From contig NZ_SJEE01000002.1 of assembly GCF_006937785.1 (NCBI RefSeq), positions 62,001 to 126,000 of the forward strand: 64,000 nt of DNA, read 5' to 3'. Within the stretch, counting starts at the first letter, position 1; each line of letters begins with the position of its first letter. Positions 50,869 through 59,549 of this stretch are shown here, piece by piece. Made by a program: the position numbers and the translations under genes. The stretch is from Pseudanabaena sp. UWO311. Its GTDB lineage: Bacteria > Cyanobacteriota > Cyanobacteriia > Pseudanabaenales > Pseudanabaenaceae. Below the pieces are notes generated by a model. That model was not told where the DNA came from. It ran no database searches and saw only the letters and a program-made list of their open reading frames with translations.

Positions 50869-53244
50869 ATGAGTTCCAATTTTTTGCTTCATCTCAACCC
50901 AGCCCAACAAAAAGCCGCAAGCCATTTGCATGGGCCAATGCTCGTGGTCGCAGGGGCAGGCTCAGGGAAAACAAGGACATTGACCTATCGTATTGCCAAC
51001 TTAATGCTCAATCACGGTGTTGCGCCTGAGCAAATCTTAGCTGTGACGTTTACAAATAAGGCTGGCAAGGAAATGAATGAACGAATTCAATCCTTGTTAA
51101 CTCAAGAGATCGCTCAAAGGGAATTAGGCAAAACTTTAAGCGAAATGCCTGACTGGGAACAGGACAAACTTCGCAAAAAAGTTTATAAGCAATATATCAA
51201 TAGCTATGCCCAAGATGGATTGTGGATGGGAACTTTCCATAGTATGTGCTGTCGAATTTTGCGCCTTGATATTGATAAATATAAAGATAGTAATGGTCGA
51301 AGCTGGGCAAAAAACTTCTCGATTTTTGATGATTCTGACGCGCAATCGTTAGTTAAAGATATTGTCATCAATCAGCTAAACCTTGATGAAAAGAAATTTG
51401 AGCCAAAATCCGTACGTTTTGCGATCGGCAATGCCAAAAATAAAGGCTGGACTCCCGAAGAATATGAGGCTCAAAGTGATGATTCGTCTTTCCGTAAGCG
51501 TGCGATCGCACAGGTTTATAGTCTTTACCAAAATCAGCTAGCCACCAATAATGCTCTCGACTTTGATGATTTAATCTTTTTGCCAGTGCGCCTATTCAAG
51601 CAAAATCCTGAAGTTCTTAACAAATGGCACAATCGCTTTAAGCATATTCTTGTGGATGAGTATCAAGACACAAACCGTACTCAATATGATTTGATTCAGT
51701 TACTCTCCACTAATGACAAAAAGCCGACTTGGGAAGGTCGTTCTATTTTTGTTGTTGGTGATGCCGACCAATCGATTTATAGTTTCCGCTCTGCTGACTT
51801 CACGATCTTGATGGAATTTCAAGATGCTTTTGGCGATCGCTTGCCCGATGCCCATACAGGCACAATGATCAAGCTAGAAGAGAATTATCGTTCCGTTGCT
51901 AATATCCTCGAAATTGCCAATCAACTGATCGACCATAACACGCAGCGTATCGATAAAGTCCTGAAAGCTACCAGACCCGACGGCGACTTGATTGAGTTAT
52001 TCCGTGCTGATGACGAAGTTGACGAAGCCCAGTTTGTGATCGAGCAGATTCGCCGCGTTAAGACCAAAACTCCTAGCGCTAATCTCGGACATTTTGCAAT
52101 TCTCTATCGGACTAATGCCCAGTCCCGTCCTTTTGAAGAAATGCTAGTGCGATGGAATATTCCGTATAAAGTCGTGGGCGGTTTACGCTTTTACGATCGC
52201 AAAGAAATTAAAGATGTTCTTTCCTATTTGCGACTGTTATCCAATCCATCTGATACTCTCGGCTTAATGCGAATTATCAATGTTCCTAAGCGCAGTATCG
52301 GCAAGGCAACTCTCGATAAGCTCCAACAAGCCGCCCAAGAACTCAGCGTCCCCATCTGGGAAATCATCAGCGATGAAACAACAGTCAAGACTCTGGCTGG
52401 GCGATCGGCTAGGGGTGTTCTCTCCTTTGTGGAATTGATGCAAAAATGGCAAGCGAAAGTAGCAGTTACGCCAGCAGCAGATATCATTCAGGGCATTCTC
52501 GCCGAATCGGGCTATGTCGATGAACTGAAAGCTCAAAGTAATGATGAAGCCAACGATCGCATTTCTAACTTACAAGAACTTTATAACGCAGCGTTACAAT
52601 TTGCGGAAGAGAATGAAGATGCTTCCCTTGATGCTTTCTTAGCTAATGCGGCTCTTGCTTCTAGTCTTGATGACAGTGGCGAGAATGCGGAAAAAGTCAC
52701 CTTGATGACGCTCCATGCTGCTAAAGGGTTAGAATTTCCCGTAGTCTTTTTAGTTGGTCTAGAGCAAGGCTTATTTCCAAGCTTCCGTTCCATTAACGAT
52801 CCTATGGCATTAGAAGAAGAACGTCGCCTCATGTATGTGGGTATCACTCGCGCCCAAGAGAAGCTCTTCCTCAGCCATGCTCAAGCCCGTCGTCTCTACG
52901 GCAACCGTGAATATGCTATTCCTTCGCAATTCCTTGCAGAGCTTCCCAAAGAATATCTCACGGGACATGGCATCGATAAGTTTATCAGCAAGGCGAGTCA
53001 GAGGGCTGAAGCCACTAGTGTTAAAGGTTCGCTCAGGTCTGCCCCTCCTGTCAAGGTAAATGCGGTTAAGCCCAAGCCTCGTATTGATTGGCAAGTGGGC
53101 GATCGCGTGATGCATGACAAGTTTGGCGAAGGACAAGTTTCTAACTTGCTTGGCACTGGTGACAAGATGTATTTAGCCGTCGCCTTCTCAGGTCAAGGCA
53201 AAAAAATCATCGATCCCAAACTTGCTCCAATACAGAAAATATAG
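50869..53244 (+). CDS. pcrA: UvrD/PcrA superfamily 1 DNA helicase
   Basis: The 791-aa helicase has all the SF1A motifs: LNPAQQKAA (Q motif), VVAGAGSGKTRTLTYRI (I), LAVTFTNKAGKEM (Ia), ILVDEYQDTNRTQ (II), VVGDADQSIYSFR (III), LEENYRSVANILEIAN (IV), LMTLHAAKGLEFPVVFLVG (V) and RLMYVGITRAQEKL (VI). The C-terminal Tudor-like end WQVGDRVMHDKFGEGQV is typical of PcrA/UvrD and binds RNA polymerase in related proteins. It unwinds DNA in repair and replication restart. Confidence 0.95.
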   Translation: MSSNFLLHLNPAQQKAASHLHGPMLVVAGAGSGKTRTLTYRIANLMLNHGVAPEQILAVTFTNKAGKEMNERIQSLLTQEIAQRELGKTLSEMPDWEQDKLRKKVYKQYINSYAQDGLWMGTFHSMCCRILRLDIDKYKDSNGRSWAKNFSIFDDSDAQSLVKDIVINQLNLDEKKFEPKSVRFAIGNAKNKGWTPEEYEAQSDDSSFRKRAIAQVYSLYQNQLATNNALDFDDLIFLPVRLFKQNPEVLNKWHNRFKHILVDEYQDTNRTQYDLIQLLSTNDKKPTWEGRSIFVVGDADQSIYSFRSADFTILMEFQDAFGDRLPDAHTGTMIKLEENYRSVANILEIANQLIDHNTQRIDKVLKATRPDGDLIELFRADDEVDEAQFVIEQIRRVKTKTPSANLGHFAILYRTNAQSRPFEEMLVRWNIPYKVVGGLRFYDRKEIKDVLSYLRLLSNPSDTLGLMRIINVPKRSIGKATLDKLQQAAQELSVPIWEIISDETTVKTLAGRSARGVLSFVELMQKWQAKVAVTPAADIIQGILAESGYVDELKAQSNDEANDRISNLQELYNAALQFAEENEDASLDAFLANAALASSLDDSGENAEKVTLMTLHAAKGLEFPVVFLVGLEQGLFPSFRSINDPMALEEERRLMYVGITRAQEKLFLSHAQARRLYGNREYAIPSQFLAELPKEYLTGHGIDKFISKASQRAEATSVKGSLRSAPPVKVNAVKPKPRIDWQVGDRVMHDKFGEGQVSNLLGTGDKMYLAVAFSGQGKKIIDPKLAPIQKI

Positions 53245-53350
53245 CTGTGGAGCTACATCTACTCAGTTTCTTTTTCAGTGTAAGTCGTCGATAAATTTGC
53301 GCGATCGCAAAGGTGAGATTGATACTCTTTGGCTTGAGGCACTGGACATC

Positions 53351-53466
53351 TATAGCTGTGGTCAAATGAACTAGAACATAAAACCCAAGAATTGATTGGC
53401 GGCGCTCCGCGCCGCCAATCAATTCTTGGGTTTTGATTAGTCCTAAGATAAGTGACATTAGCTATA
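53351..53466. mobile_element. MITE-like unit TATAGC...GCTATA around a variable-arm hairpin
   Basis: TATAGC at 53351 and GCTATA ending at 53466 bound 116 bp. The centre is a hairpin with perfect 26-bp arms (53380-53405, 53409-53434), loop TCC and outer ends AAAACCCAAG/CTTGGGTTTT. No open frame is inside. It lies between convergent pcrA and a hydrolase gene. Units with the same ends occur at 15529-15632 and 61521-61638. The TA at each end would fit a TA-duplicating transposase of the IS630/Tc1 type, but this is inference. Confidence 0.6.
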
Positions 53467-53545
53467 AAACGAGCTGTAAAACGGAATCGACGTATTTGCA
53501 TCTTTTTTGTCCGCATGAAATGGATGTTTCAGTATCCATCACTCA

Positions 53546-54463
53546 TTAACTGTCCAAAGCCAACTTCTGTAACCAGTGAATCACTAGAGCATTCACAATC
53601 TCAGGGCGATCATCGTGGGGGCAATGCCCTGTATTGGGAATGGCTATTAATTGAATATCTTTAGTCTTGCCAGCTTCTTCATAAACTTTCGCTCCATTAA
53701 TTGGAGTCCAAGGATCAGCATCACCCCAAAGAACTAATAGAGGCTTCTCTAACTTAGCCAATAAATCGGCAGTGCGGGGGCCAGCAGGAGCTGTCAAAAT
53801 TGAAGCAAATACTTTTTGTGCGCCTTCATCACAGGATGGCTGATAGAGCATGTCTACCAACTCATCATCGATCGCCTCATGATTGCGATAAACCTGCCGT
53901 AGAGAATTGCGGATATTGCGTTTTTTGCGAACTTGATTGAAGACAAACTTACCTGTTACTTCAGAGCTTACTAATTTCGCAAAAGCACCCATCACGACTC
54001 TTAAAGGCAAATTCAACTCTTCAGGACGATGATTTAATCCACCTGCGGCATTTAGCAATACTGCTCCGATCGCAATTTCAGGACTATTAGTTACTACCAT
54101 TAAAGCTAGCAAAGCACCGATGGAATTACCGATGAAGATAGCGGGTTGCTGCACAAATTCTTGATGAAAATCCTTGAGCAGTTCTTCCCAAAGCTCTAAT
54201 GAGTAACCTAAAGCAGGTTTCGCCGAACCGCCAAAGCCGAGCAAGTCGATTGCAAATACTTGATAGCCAGCCTCAGCAAATGCAGGAATATTCTTTTTCC
54301 AATGACCGATCGATGCGCCGAAACCATGAACTAGGACAAGAGGCTTACCAGTACCTGTGACTGCATACTTGATTTGATATCCACGCCATGTCCAAGTTTG
54401 TGAAGTACTTTGCAATAGATCTTGAGGACGATCGCGAGTTTCGGGGTTTTCTGTGGTTAGCAC
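53546..54463 (-). CDS. Alpha/beta hydrolase fold protein
   Basis: The 305-aa hydrolase has the oxyanion block VLVHGFGASIGHWKKN, nucleophile Ser in FIGNSIGALLA, Asp in LLVLWGDADPW and His in PNTGHCPHDD, so the triad is complete. The overall pattern is that of plant and cyanobacterial hydrolases related to pheophytinase and chlorophyll dephytylase, so a role in chlorophyll turnover is a reasonable guess. Haloalkane dehalogenase-like or esterase activity cannot be ruled out. It follows rsmD by 127 bp, with a hairpin between. Confidence 0.82.
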   Translation of the reverse strand: MLTTENPETRDRPQDLLQSTSQTWTWRGYQIKYAVTGTGKPLVLVHGFGASIGHWKKNIPAFAEAGYQVFAIDLLGFGGSAKPALGYSLELWEELLKDFHQEFVQQPAIFIGNSIGALLALMVVTNSPEIAIGAVLLNAAGGLNHRPEELNLPLRVVMGAFAKLVSSEVTGKFVFNQVRKKRNIRNSLRQVYRNHEAIDDELVDMLYQPSCDEGAQKVFASILTAPAGPRTADLLAKLEKPLLVLWGDADPWTPINGAKVYEEAGKTKDIQLIAIPNTGHCPHDDRPEIVNALVIHWLQKLALDS

Positions 54464-54490
54464 GGCGGTGACTCTTTTTGGGAAATATCA

Positions 54491-54539
54491 TAGAATTTAG
54501 ATGCGCCTCCCGCTATGCGGGAGGCGCATCTAGATTCTA
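54491..54539. repeat. Variable-arm hairpin between rsmD and the hydrolase gene
   Basis: Arms 54491-54513 and 54517-54539 pair over 23 positions with one T-G pair and the loop TAT. The stem core is GCGCCTCCCGC. It lies between tandem minus-strand genes and could end rsmD transcription. Confidence 0.8.
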
Positions 54540-54590
54540 AATTTATTTTATGATGATTTATTCAGAGCGTCATCATACCTAGAGTTGACC

Positions 54591-55127
54591 CTATTCTTTT
54601 TCGTAAAAGACTAGGGCTGTTTGTCCATATTGGCGGCGATCGCAACAGATGAGATCGCCCATCACATCAGGAAGTAGGCGTAAGCGATCGCACTCAGCAA
54701 TTACTAGCGCTCCATCAGCAAGCAATGGCGATAATGCTGTAAGCACTGGTAGGTATAGCTCGCTTTGGTAAGGCGGATCAAAATAAACTAAATTAAAATA
54801 TTTGGGTGGTAATTTTCGTAATGTCTTGACCGCATCGCCTTTAATAATTTCAAATTTTTGATCTTGCTTCGCAAATTTCTGCCAGTTTTCGCGCACAATC
54901 TGACAGGCGATCGCTGACGACTCGATGCCTACGATATTAGCTGCGCCCCTGACTAGCGCCTCTGCTCCCATAGCGCCTGACCCAGAACAGATATCTAGCC
55001 AATTTGCGCCTTTAATGCGAGTTTGCAAAATATTAAAAACTGCTGCCCTAACCTTACTTGCCGTTGGTCGAGTTGAAAGATCAGTTGAAGTTTTGAGCGT
55101 ACCAGCGCCGTTGATACGAATAGACAT
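54591..55127 (-). CDS. rsmD: 16S rRNA (guanine(966)-N(2))-methyltransferase
   Basis: The 178-residue RsmD has the N-terminal RINGAGTLKT and RPTASKVRAAVFNIL blocks, SAM motif I WLDICSGSGAMGAEAL and the catalytic DPPY in LVYFDPPYQSE. It methylates G966 of 16S rRNA in the assembled 30S subunit. It is a single gene upstream of the hydrolase on the same strand. An inverted repeat of TAGGGGCAAAGCATTCCCAT type lies upstream at 55171-55240. Confidence 0.93.
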   Translation of the reverse strand: MSIRINGAGTLKTSTDLSTRPTASKVRAAVFNILQTRIKGANWLDICSGSGAMGAEALVRGAANIVGIESSAIACQIVRENWQKFAKQDQKFEIIKGDAVKTLRKLPPKYFNLVYFDPPYQSELYLPVLTALSPLLADGALVIAECDRLRLLPDVMGDLICCDRRQYGQTALVFYEKE

Positions 55128-55170
55128 ATTGAAATCCAGTTGGTGTCTTTATTTATTCGTGATCCCTATG

Positions 55171-55240
55171 TAGGGGCAAAGCATTCCCATAGAAATCCAT
55201 GTTTTTTTAGATTGTTTTAAAATGGGAATGCTTTGCCCTA
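55171..55240. repeat. Inverted repeat, GGGCAAAGCATTCCCAT arms, 31-nt loop
   Basis: TAGGGGCAAAGCATTCCCAT (55171-55190) pairs with the near-complement at 55222-55240, where one G-C pair is missing. The AT-rich loop is 31 nt. It belongs with other TAGGGGC-starting dispersed repeats and lies upstream of rsmD. Confidence 0.8.
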
Positions 55241-55372
55241 GACTCGTAACGCAGGCACAATTTATCGATGAAAGCGAAAAGGGTTTAGCATTTGCAATTC
55301 AAGATTGGAGTGGAGAATATAAAAATATTGCCGCAAATGCTAAACCCCTACAAGCTTGTTGTTATAAACCAT

Positions 55373-55948
55373 TTAAATTAAATGATTAGAAAAAGATAAA
55401 CCTTCAATCTGATCAATAGGAACCATCCAAATCTTATTTTGGTATGGTCTCCATACCGCACTCATGACATAGTGATTACGAATTGAAATGATGTGAACGT
55501 GAGGAATGCCAGAAAATTTTGAGCAGGAGCGTAAAAAATCTAAAGTTCTGATTAGGCGGCTATGCAAAAATGTTGCCATTTCATCACTACAGTTTTGACG
55601 CAACATCGGAACAACTTGTGGCTCCGTATCCCCTCTTAACTCGTAAATAATGTGAGTTTTTCCTTTGAAATCAATTTTGCGCGATCGCACCTCCCAACTG
55701 CACAACACACCAAAGCCAATCACAGCCATACCCAGATCGATATGGAAGTCACGCATTTGGAATTTCGTGTTACTACTCATATCTGTATGGGTGTTATACC
55801 CAGTCCAAGCATGAAATCTCTCTAAATTGTCGTCGTTAATATCAACTGCCGAACGATAGGGAGAAGTTACAGCGCGGTTAATTTGTGTGTTTTCTGAAGG
55901 TTGCTCTGATGTCATACTTGTCCCATGAGTGACAGCATTTATTTGCAA
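55373..55948 (-). CDS. Conserved-looking protein of unknown function
   Basis: The 191-aa product is not one I recognise. The first 11 residues may be untranslated, because a second ATG at 55915 (MTSEQPSENTQ) is a plausible start. The folded part begins around FHAWTGYNTHTDM and includes FHIDLGMAVIGFGVLCSWEV, a possible membrane-associated or buried strand pair, then DFKGKTHIIYELRG and LDFLRSCSKFSGIPHVHI. No catalytic motif or clear transmembrane helix is visible. It stands alone, divergent from the K+ channel gene. Confidence 0.5.
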   Translation of the reverse strand: MQINAVTHGTSMTSEQPSENTQINRAVTSPYRSAVDINDDNLERFHAWTGYNTHTDMSSNTKFQMRDFHIDLGMAVIGFGVLCSWEVRSRKIDFKGKTHIIYELRGDTEPQVVPMLRQNCSDEMATFLHSRLIRTLDFLRSCSKFSGIPHVHIISIRNHYVMSAVWRPYQNKIWMVPIDQIEGLSFSNHLI

Positions 55949-56085
55949 AAACTAGACCGATGCAATAAACAACAATCTTACTAAAAATGCTTAAAAGCTG
56001 AAGCTATATATCTATAAGCAGCTTAACATTCTTTTATGGAAGTTCTTGGTTAAATTACTCATCGCTTATAACTGTACAGACATGT

Positions 56086-57189
56086 ATGCCTTCTAAAAGT
56101 TCGCTTAACTACCAACAATTGCAACCAATTTATTTACAGCGTGAGTTGCTGCAATATCAGCGTACTTTGTTTGCTAATGTCGGAATTTTATTCGGTCTGA
56201 CTGCATTTGGAACATTGGGCTATCGCTTCATCGAAGGATGGAGTTGGTTTGATGCTCTCTATATGACGATTATTACCCTTGCCACGATTGGCTATGGTGA
56301 GACTAATCCCCTTGATTTTGAGGGGCGTATTTTTACGCTTACCTTAATCGTGATGGGCGTTTTAAGCATTAGTTATATTGCTGCTCAGTTTACAGCCGCG
56401 ATCGCAAATGGTCATATCTACAATATTTTTCAAGCGAGGCGACAACGAAAGGTCATGGATTCATTAGACAAACATTACATAGTTTGTGGATTTGGTCGAA
56501 CGGGGCGACAGGTTACAGCAGAATTTGCGGCGGAGGGAAGTATTACATTTGTAGTGATTGATAGTGATCCCATTGCAATTGAGCAAGCTGAGCTAGAGGG
56601 TCATCCAGCTTTGCAAGGAGATGCGGCTCTTGATAACACCTTACTTCTTGCGGGAATTGAACGGGCTGTCTGTATTGTGGCAGCTTTGCCATCGGATGCT
56701 GAAAATCTCTATACGGTATTATCGGCAAAAACCTTAAATCCTGAGATTAGGGCGATCGCTAGAGCAAGTACAGAGGAGTCTATGCAAAAGTTACGGCGGG
56801 GTGGAGCAGATGAAGTAATTTCGCCATATATTACTGGTGGCAAGCGTATGGCTGCTGTGGCGTTGCGTCCGCAGGTGATGGATTTTGTGGATGGCATTAT
56901 TGCTGGAGCTAATCGATCATTTTATATTGAGGAATATCGCATTGATGATTCTAGCTATGTTGGAGTCACTTTAAAAAAGGCAAGTTTGCGATCGCAGACT
57001 GGGGCTTTAGTATTAGCAATTCGTCGGGCTGATGGCGATGTAATTGCGGGACCTGATGGTAATACGGAAATTTTGCAAGGTGATGTATTGATCTCCATGG
57101 GAACACCTGAGCAGTTAAGGGCACTGAATCAAATCCTGAGTCCGCTTTCCAAAAAAACAAATGTGTTACGGTTACCACGCATGAAATAG
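56086..57189 (+). CDS. Two-TM potassium channel with RCK (TrkA) domain
   Basis: The 367-residue protein has two membrane helices (about 27-47 and 85-107) around a pore loop with the K+ filter TIGYGE in LATIGYGETNPL. A cytoplasmic RCK domain follows, with NAD-binding YIVCGFGRTGRQVTAEF, then a TrkA-C domain at about 285-355. It forms a tetrameric, ligand-gated K+ channel of the MthK/Kch type. The DALR-domain gene starts 52 bp downstream behind a hairpin. Confidence 0.93.
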   Translation: MPSKSSLNYQQLQPIYLQRELLQYQRTLFANVGILFGLTAFGTLGYRFIEGWSWFDALYMTIITLATIGYGETNPLDFEGRIFTLTLIVMGVLSISYIAAQFTAAIANGHIYNIFQARRQRKVMDSLDKHYIVCGFGRTGRQVTAEFAAEGSITFVVIDSDPIAIEQAELEGHPALQGDAALDNTLLLAGIERAVCIVAALPSDAENLYTVLSAKTLNPEIRAIARASTEESMQKLRRGGADEVISPYITGGKRMAAVALRPQVMDFVDGIIAGANRSFYIEEYRIDDSSYVGVTLKKASLRSQTGALVLAIRRADGDVIAGPDGNTEILQGDVLISMGTPEQLRALNQILSPLSKKTNVLRLPRMK

Positions 57190-57195
57190 GTATAA

Positions 57196-57230
57196 GTTAG
57201 GTTTGCGCCCCGCAGGGGCGCAAACCTAAC
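57196..57230. repeat. Variable-arm hairpin just before the ArgRS-like gene
   Basis: Perfect 16-bp arms (57196-57211, 57215-57230) surround the loop GCA. The stem TTTGCGCCCC begins 6 bases past the channel gene stop and ends 11 bases before the next ATG, so it can end the first gene and also covers the space where the next gene's ribosome site should be. Confidence 0.85.
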
Positions 57231-57241
57231 ATTTGTTGATC

Positions 57242-58036
57242 ATGAAGTTTATTTCTCCATCTCGAACTATCCAAATTGCGATCGCCTCAGCAATTAATTC
57301 AGAATTTGAGCTTTTGCTAGATTCTAGAGAAATAGCGCTAGAGATTTGCTATCCAAAATATGATGCTCATTACACATCAGCGATCGCGTTGTCGCTCGCC
57401 AATCGCTTACAGCGAAATCCTGCACAGATTGCTGATGCGATCGCGCAAACTTGTTCACAAAATCCAGAAATATCCGCTCAATCGCAAATCGGAGCATTTG
57501 GGAAAGGATGGTTAAATATTGTTTTTAGAGAGCAATATATCGCTGAAATTATATTGTTTCTGGAAAATTTGCGAATGGAAGGAATTACAATTTGTAATGG
57601 ATTCTGGCAAAAAAGTGAAATCGCTCTAATTCCTGTAGGGAATTCAACTGAGCAATATGTTTATGCTCGATGCTGTGCGCTTATGCGATTGGCAAAACAA
57701 TCAAAATTCTTAAATGTAGGGGCAATTCATGAATTGCTCCTACATTTAGAAACTGATTTAGAAATCGATTTAGAACCTGTGGAAATTAGTTTGTTAATGC
57801 GAAATTTGGCGATCGCAGATTATTTAGCAGATGAGAATAGCTCGCCTTTAAATAGACAGAAGAGACAGAAATTATCACGATCGCTAGCTGAAACTTTTTT
57901 GCATTTTTACGATCACTGTCGAATTTTTGGAGTACCTCATGAAATTGCGATCAAGCGATTATTACTAATTAGCATTACGCAAAAAATGCTCCTCGCGATC
58001 GCGCCGCCCGAAATTAATTACGCAATGTACTTGTAA
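57242..58036 (+). CDS. ArgRS-like protein: N-terminal and DALR domains without catalytic core
   Basis: I chose the ATG at 57242; a TTG at 57233 is possible. The 264-aa product (numbering from the TTG) has YPKYDAHYTSAIALSLANRL (40-59), PAQIADAI and FGKGWLNIVF (89-98). This is the pattern of the N-terminal additional domain of arginyl-tRNA synthetase. From YVYARCCALMRLAK (142-155) to the end it resembles the DALR anticodon-binding domain. The HIGH and KMSKS catalytic domain between them is absent. A conserved palindrome is translated in frame as LNVGAIHELLLHLE (160-173). Function is unknown; tRNA binding is an inference. Confidence 0.7.
   Translation: MKFISPSRTIQIAIASAINSEFELLLDSREIALEICYPKYDAHYTSAIALSLANRLQRNPAQIADAIAQTCSQNPEISAQSQIGAFGKGWLNIVFREQYIAEIILFLENLRMEGITICNGFWQKSEIALIPVGNSTEQYVYARCCALMRLAKQSKFLNVGAIHELLLHLETDLEIDLEPVEISLLMRNLAIADYLADENSSPLNRQKRQKLSRSLAETFLHFYDHCRIFGVPHEIAIKRLLLISITQKMLLAIAPPEINYAMYL
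57711..57748. repeat. Conserved palindrome (TAGGGGCAATTC type), copy 3, inside a coding region
   Basis: The 38-bp palindrome has one G-T mismatch (at 57721 and 57738) and the same core as the copies at 22849 and 32269. It lies inside the ArgRS-like gene in a frame without stops and codes NVGAIHELLLHL. Confidence 0.9.
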
Positions 58037-58037
58037 A

Positions 58038-58078
58038 ACCCGTAAGGTTGCGCCCCTGCGGGGCACAACCTTACGGGT
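58038..58078. terminator. Bidirectional hairpin terminator
   Basis: Arms 58038-58056 and 58060-58078 pair over 19 positions with one C-A mismatch and the loop TGC. It fills the 45-bp gap between the convergent ArgRS-like and queA genes. It has no T run, so ending would depend on the strong stem. Confidence 0.75.
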
Positions 58079-58081
58079 CTC

Positions 58082-59140
58082 TTAGCGCAGCATCAACATG
58101 GCATCCCCAAAGGAATAGAAACGATATTCTTTGGCGATTGCTTCTTGATATACCGACATTAAAAATTCGCGCCCATTTTCACCCAAAAACGATGACATCA
58201 TCATTAGCAAAGTTGACTTGGGTAAATGAAAATTAGTCACCATTCCATCTAAAACTCGCCACTCATATCCAGGATAAATCATCAAATTCGTTTTACCCCT
58301 AAAAGCCTGAAAATTTGAATTTTCCAGCGATCGCGCCACCGTACTACCAACGCCGATCACACGTCCGCCGGTTGCCTTTGTTTCTTTGATTTTAGCGATC
58401 GTCTCCTCAGGCACTTCACACCACTCGTTATGCATCACATGCTGGGTGATGTCCTCCGTCTCTACAGGGCGAAATGTACCGATTCCCACATGTAGAGTCA
58501 CAAATGCTTTACCAACGCCCATATCAGTGAGCTTTGCAAATAGCTCCTCGGTAAAATGTAAACCTGCTGTAGGTGCTGCGATCGCTCCTGCAATCTCAGC
58601 GTAAATCGTCTGATAGCGATCAGGATCAGCATGGGAATCGGTGACGTAGGGTGGCAAGGGGACTGTGCCTAGTTGATCGATAATTTTGTCAAGGTCAGCA
58701 CCAGTAGGAATATGAAATTGCAATTCTCTTGCTCTGGTGGTTGTCTCAATCCCTTCGACCGTCGCTTTGACATTATCCGCAAAGATGATCGTGCTTCCAA
58801 TCGGCAATCGCTTACCAGGCTTAACCAATGCTAACCAGCGATCGTGTCCAACTGGCTCCATCAGCAAGATCTCGACAGGCACACCCGATTGCTTATGCCC
58901 ATACATCCTCGCGGGAATGACTTTGGTGTTATTAAAAACAAGCAAATCTCCCGACTGCAAAAAATCTGGCAAGTCGTAAAAGTGCTGATGACGTAAATTG
59001 CGATCGCTTTCAATTACCAACAGTCGCGATGTATCCCTAGGTGTAACTGGATCTTGAGCTATGCGATCGCTTGGCAATTCATAGTCATAGGCGCTTAAAG
59101 CATAATCAGGCTCAAGTTCAGTCGCAGGCGATGAAGTCAT
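58082..59140 (-). CDS. queA: S-adenosylmethionine:tRNA ribosyltransferase-isomerase
   Basis: The 352-aa QueA carries YDYELPSDRIAQDPV at the start, LLVFNNTKVIPARMYG, AAPTAGLHFTEELFAKL and FHLPKSTLLMMMSSFLG. It moves the ribosyl part of SAM to preQ1 in the anticodon wobble position of tRNA to make epoxyqueuosine. It is a single gene converging with the ArgRS-like gene. No other queuosine gene is in the window. Confidence 0.95.
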   Translation of the reverse strand: MTSSPATELEPDYALSAYDYELPSDRIAQDPVTPRDTSRLLVIESDRNLRHQHFYDLPDFLQSGDLLVFNNTKVIPARMYGHKQSGVPVEILLMEPVGHDRWLALVKPGKRLPIGSTIIFADNVKATVEGIETTTRARELQFHIPTGADLDKIIDQLGTVPLPPYVTDSHADPDRYQTIYAEIAGAIAAPTAGLHFTEELFAKLTDMGVGKAFVTLHVGIGTFRPVETEDITQHVMHNEWCEVPEETIAKIKETKATGGRVIGVGSTVARSLENSNFQAFRGKTNLMIYPGYEWRVLDGMVTNFHLPKSTLLMMMSSFLGENGREFLMSVYQEAIAKEYRFYSFGDAMLMLR

Positions 59141-59246
59141 AGAAAAGTTACACTTTGGGATATTGGCACTACTTAATAATTTGCAGCACTTCTCTAAGTG
59201 TTTGATAAAAAGTGACGAAGTTACAAAAAAATATAAGAAATTTTAT

Positions 59247-59348
59247 ATACCAATCGCGGAAACAGTGGTATACAGATGGCAGCAGCAACATATGTTTTGC
59301 ATATGTTGCGATCGCGTTTTCAGCCTTTCAATATTAAACGAGGAGTTT
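59247..59348 (+). promoter_or_regulatory. Leader with two inverted repeats before the 66-aa gene
   Basis: TATACCA-N13-TGGTATA (59247-59273) and CAACATATG-N5-CATATGTTG (59286-59308) lie just upstream of a GAGGAG ribosome site (59340-59345). These could be operator sites or stems of an RNA leader. The whole gap from queA (59140) to the start is about 200 bases. Confidence 0.45.
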
Positions 59349-59549
59349 ATGCAGTATTTAATGACAGATCTTCACCAACGTTTTATTGGTGCATTGAACT
59401 ACAACAAGCCTCTCTCAGTAGGCGATGTATTTCGTGCCGATAATACCAAGACTTATACAGTTGTTAGCATTAACGACACTCGCAACAAGAGTAAGGATGT
59501 CAAGTCAGTAACAGTCATTCCTGTTCGCGAAGCTGTGGCAGCTCATTAA
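59349..59549 (+). CDS. 66-aa protein of unknown function
   Basis: The ATG at 59349 has a strong GAGGAG ribosome site, so I prefer it over an upstream start that would add 62 unconvincing residues. The 66 residues read MQYLMTDLHQRFIGALNY, then PLSVGDVFRADNTKTYTVV, then KSVTVIPVREAVAAH. It is soluble, with a likely small beta-barrel pattern (alternating strands VFRA, YTVVSI, VKSVTVIPV). I do not recognise the family. The leader has two inverted repeats, and two hairpins follow the gene. Confidence 0.6.
   Translation: MQYLMTDLHQRFIGALNYNKPLSVGDVFRADNTKTYTVVSINDTRNKSKDVKSVTVIPVREAVAAH

Noticed and set aside
59163-59348. Longer 128-aa version of the 66-aa protein starting at 59163
   Set aside because: The extra 62 residues have no coherent pattern, cover two inverted repeats, and the ATG at 59349 has a much better ribosome site.
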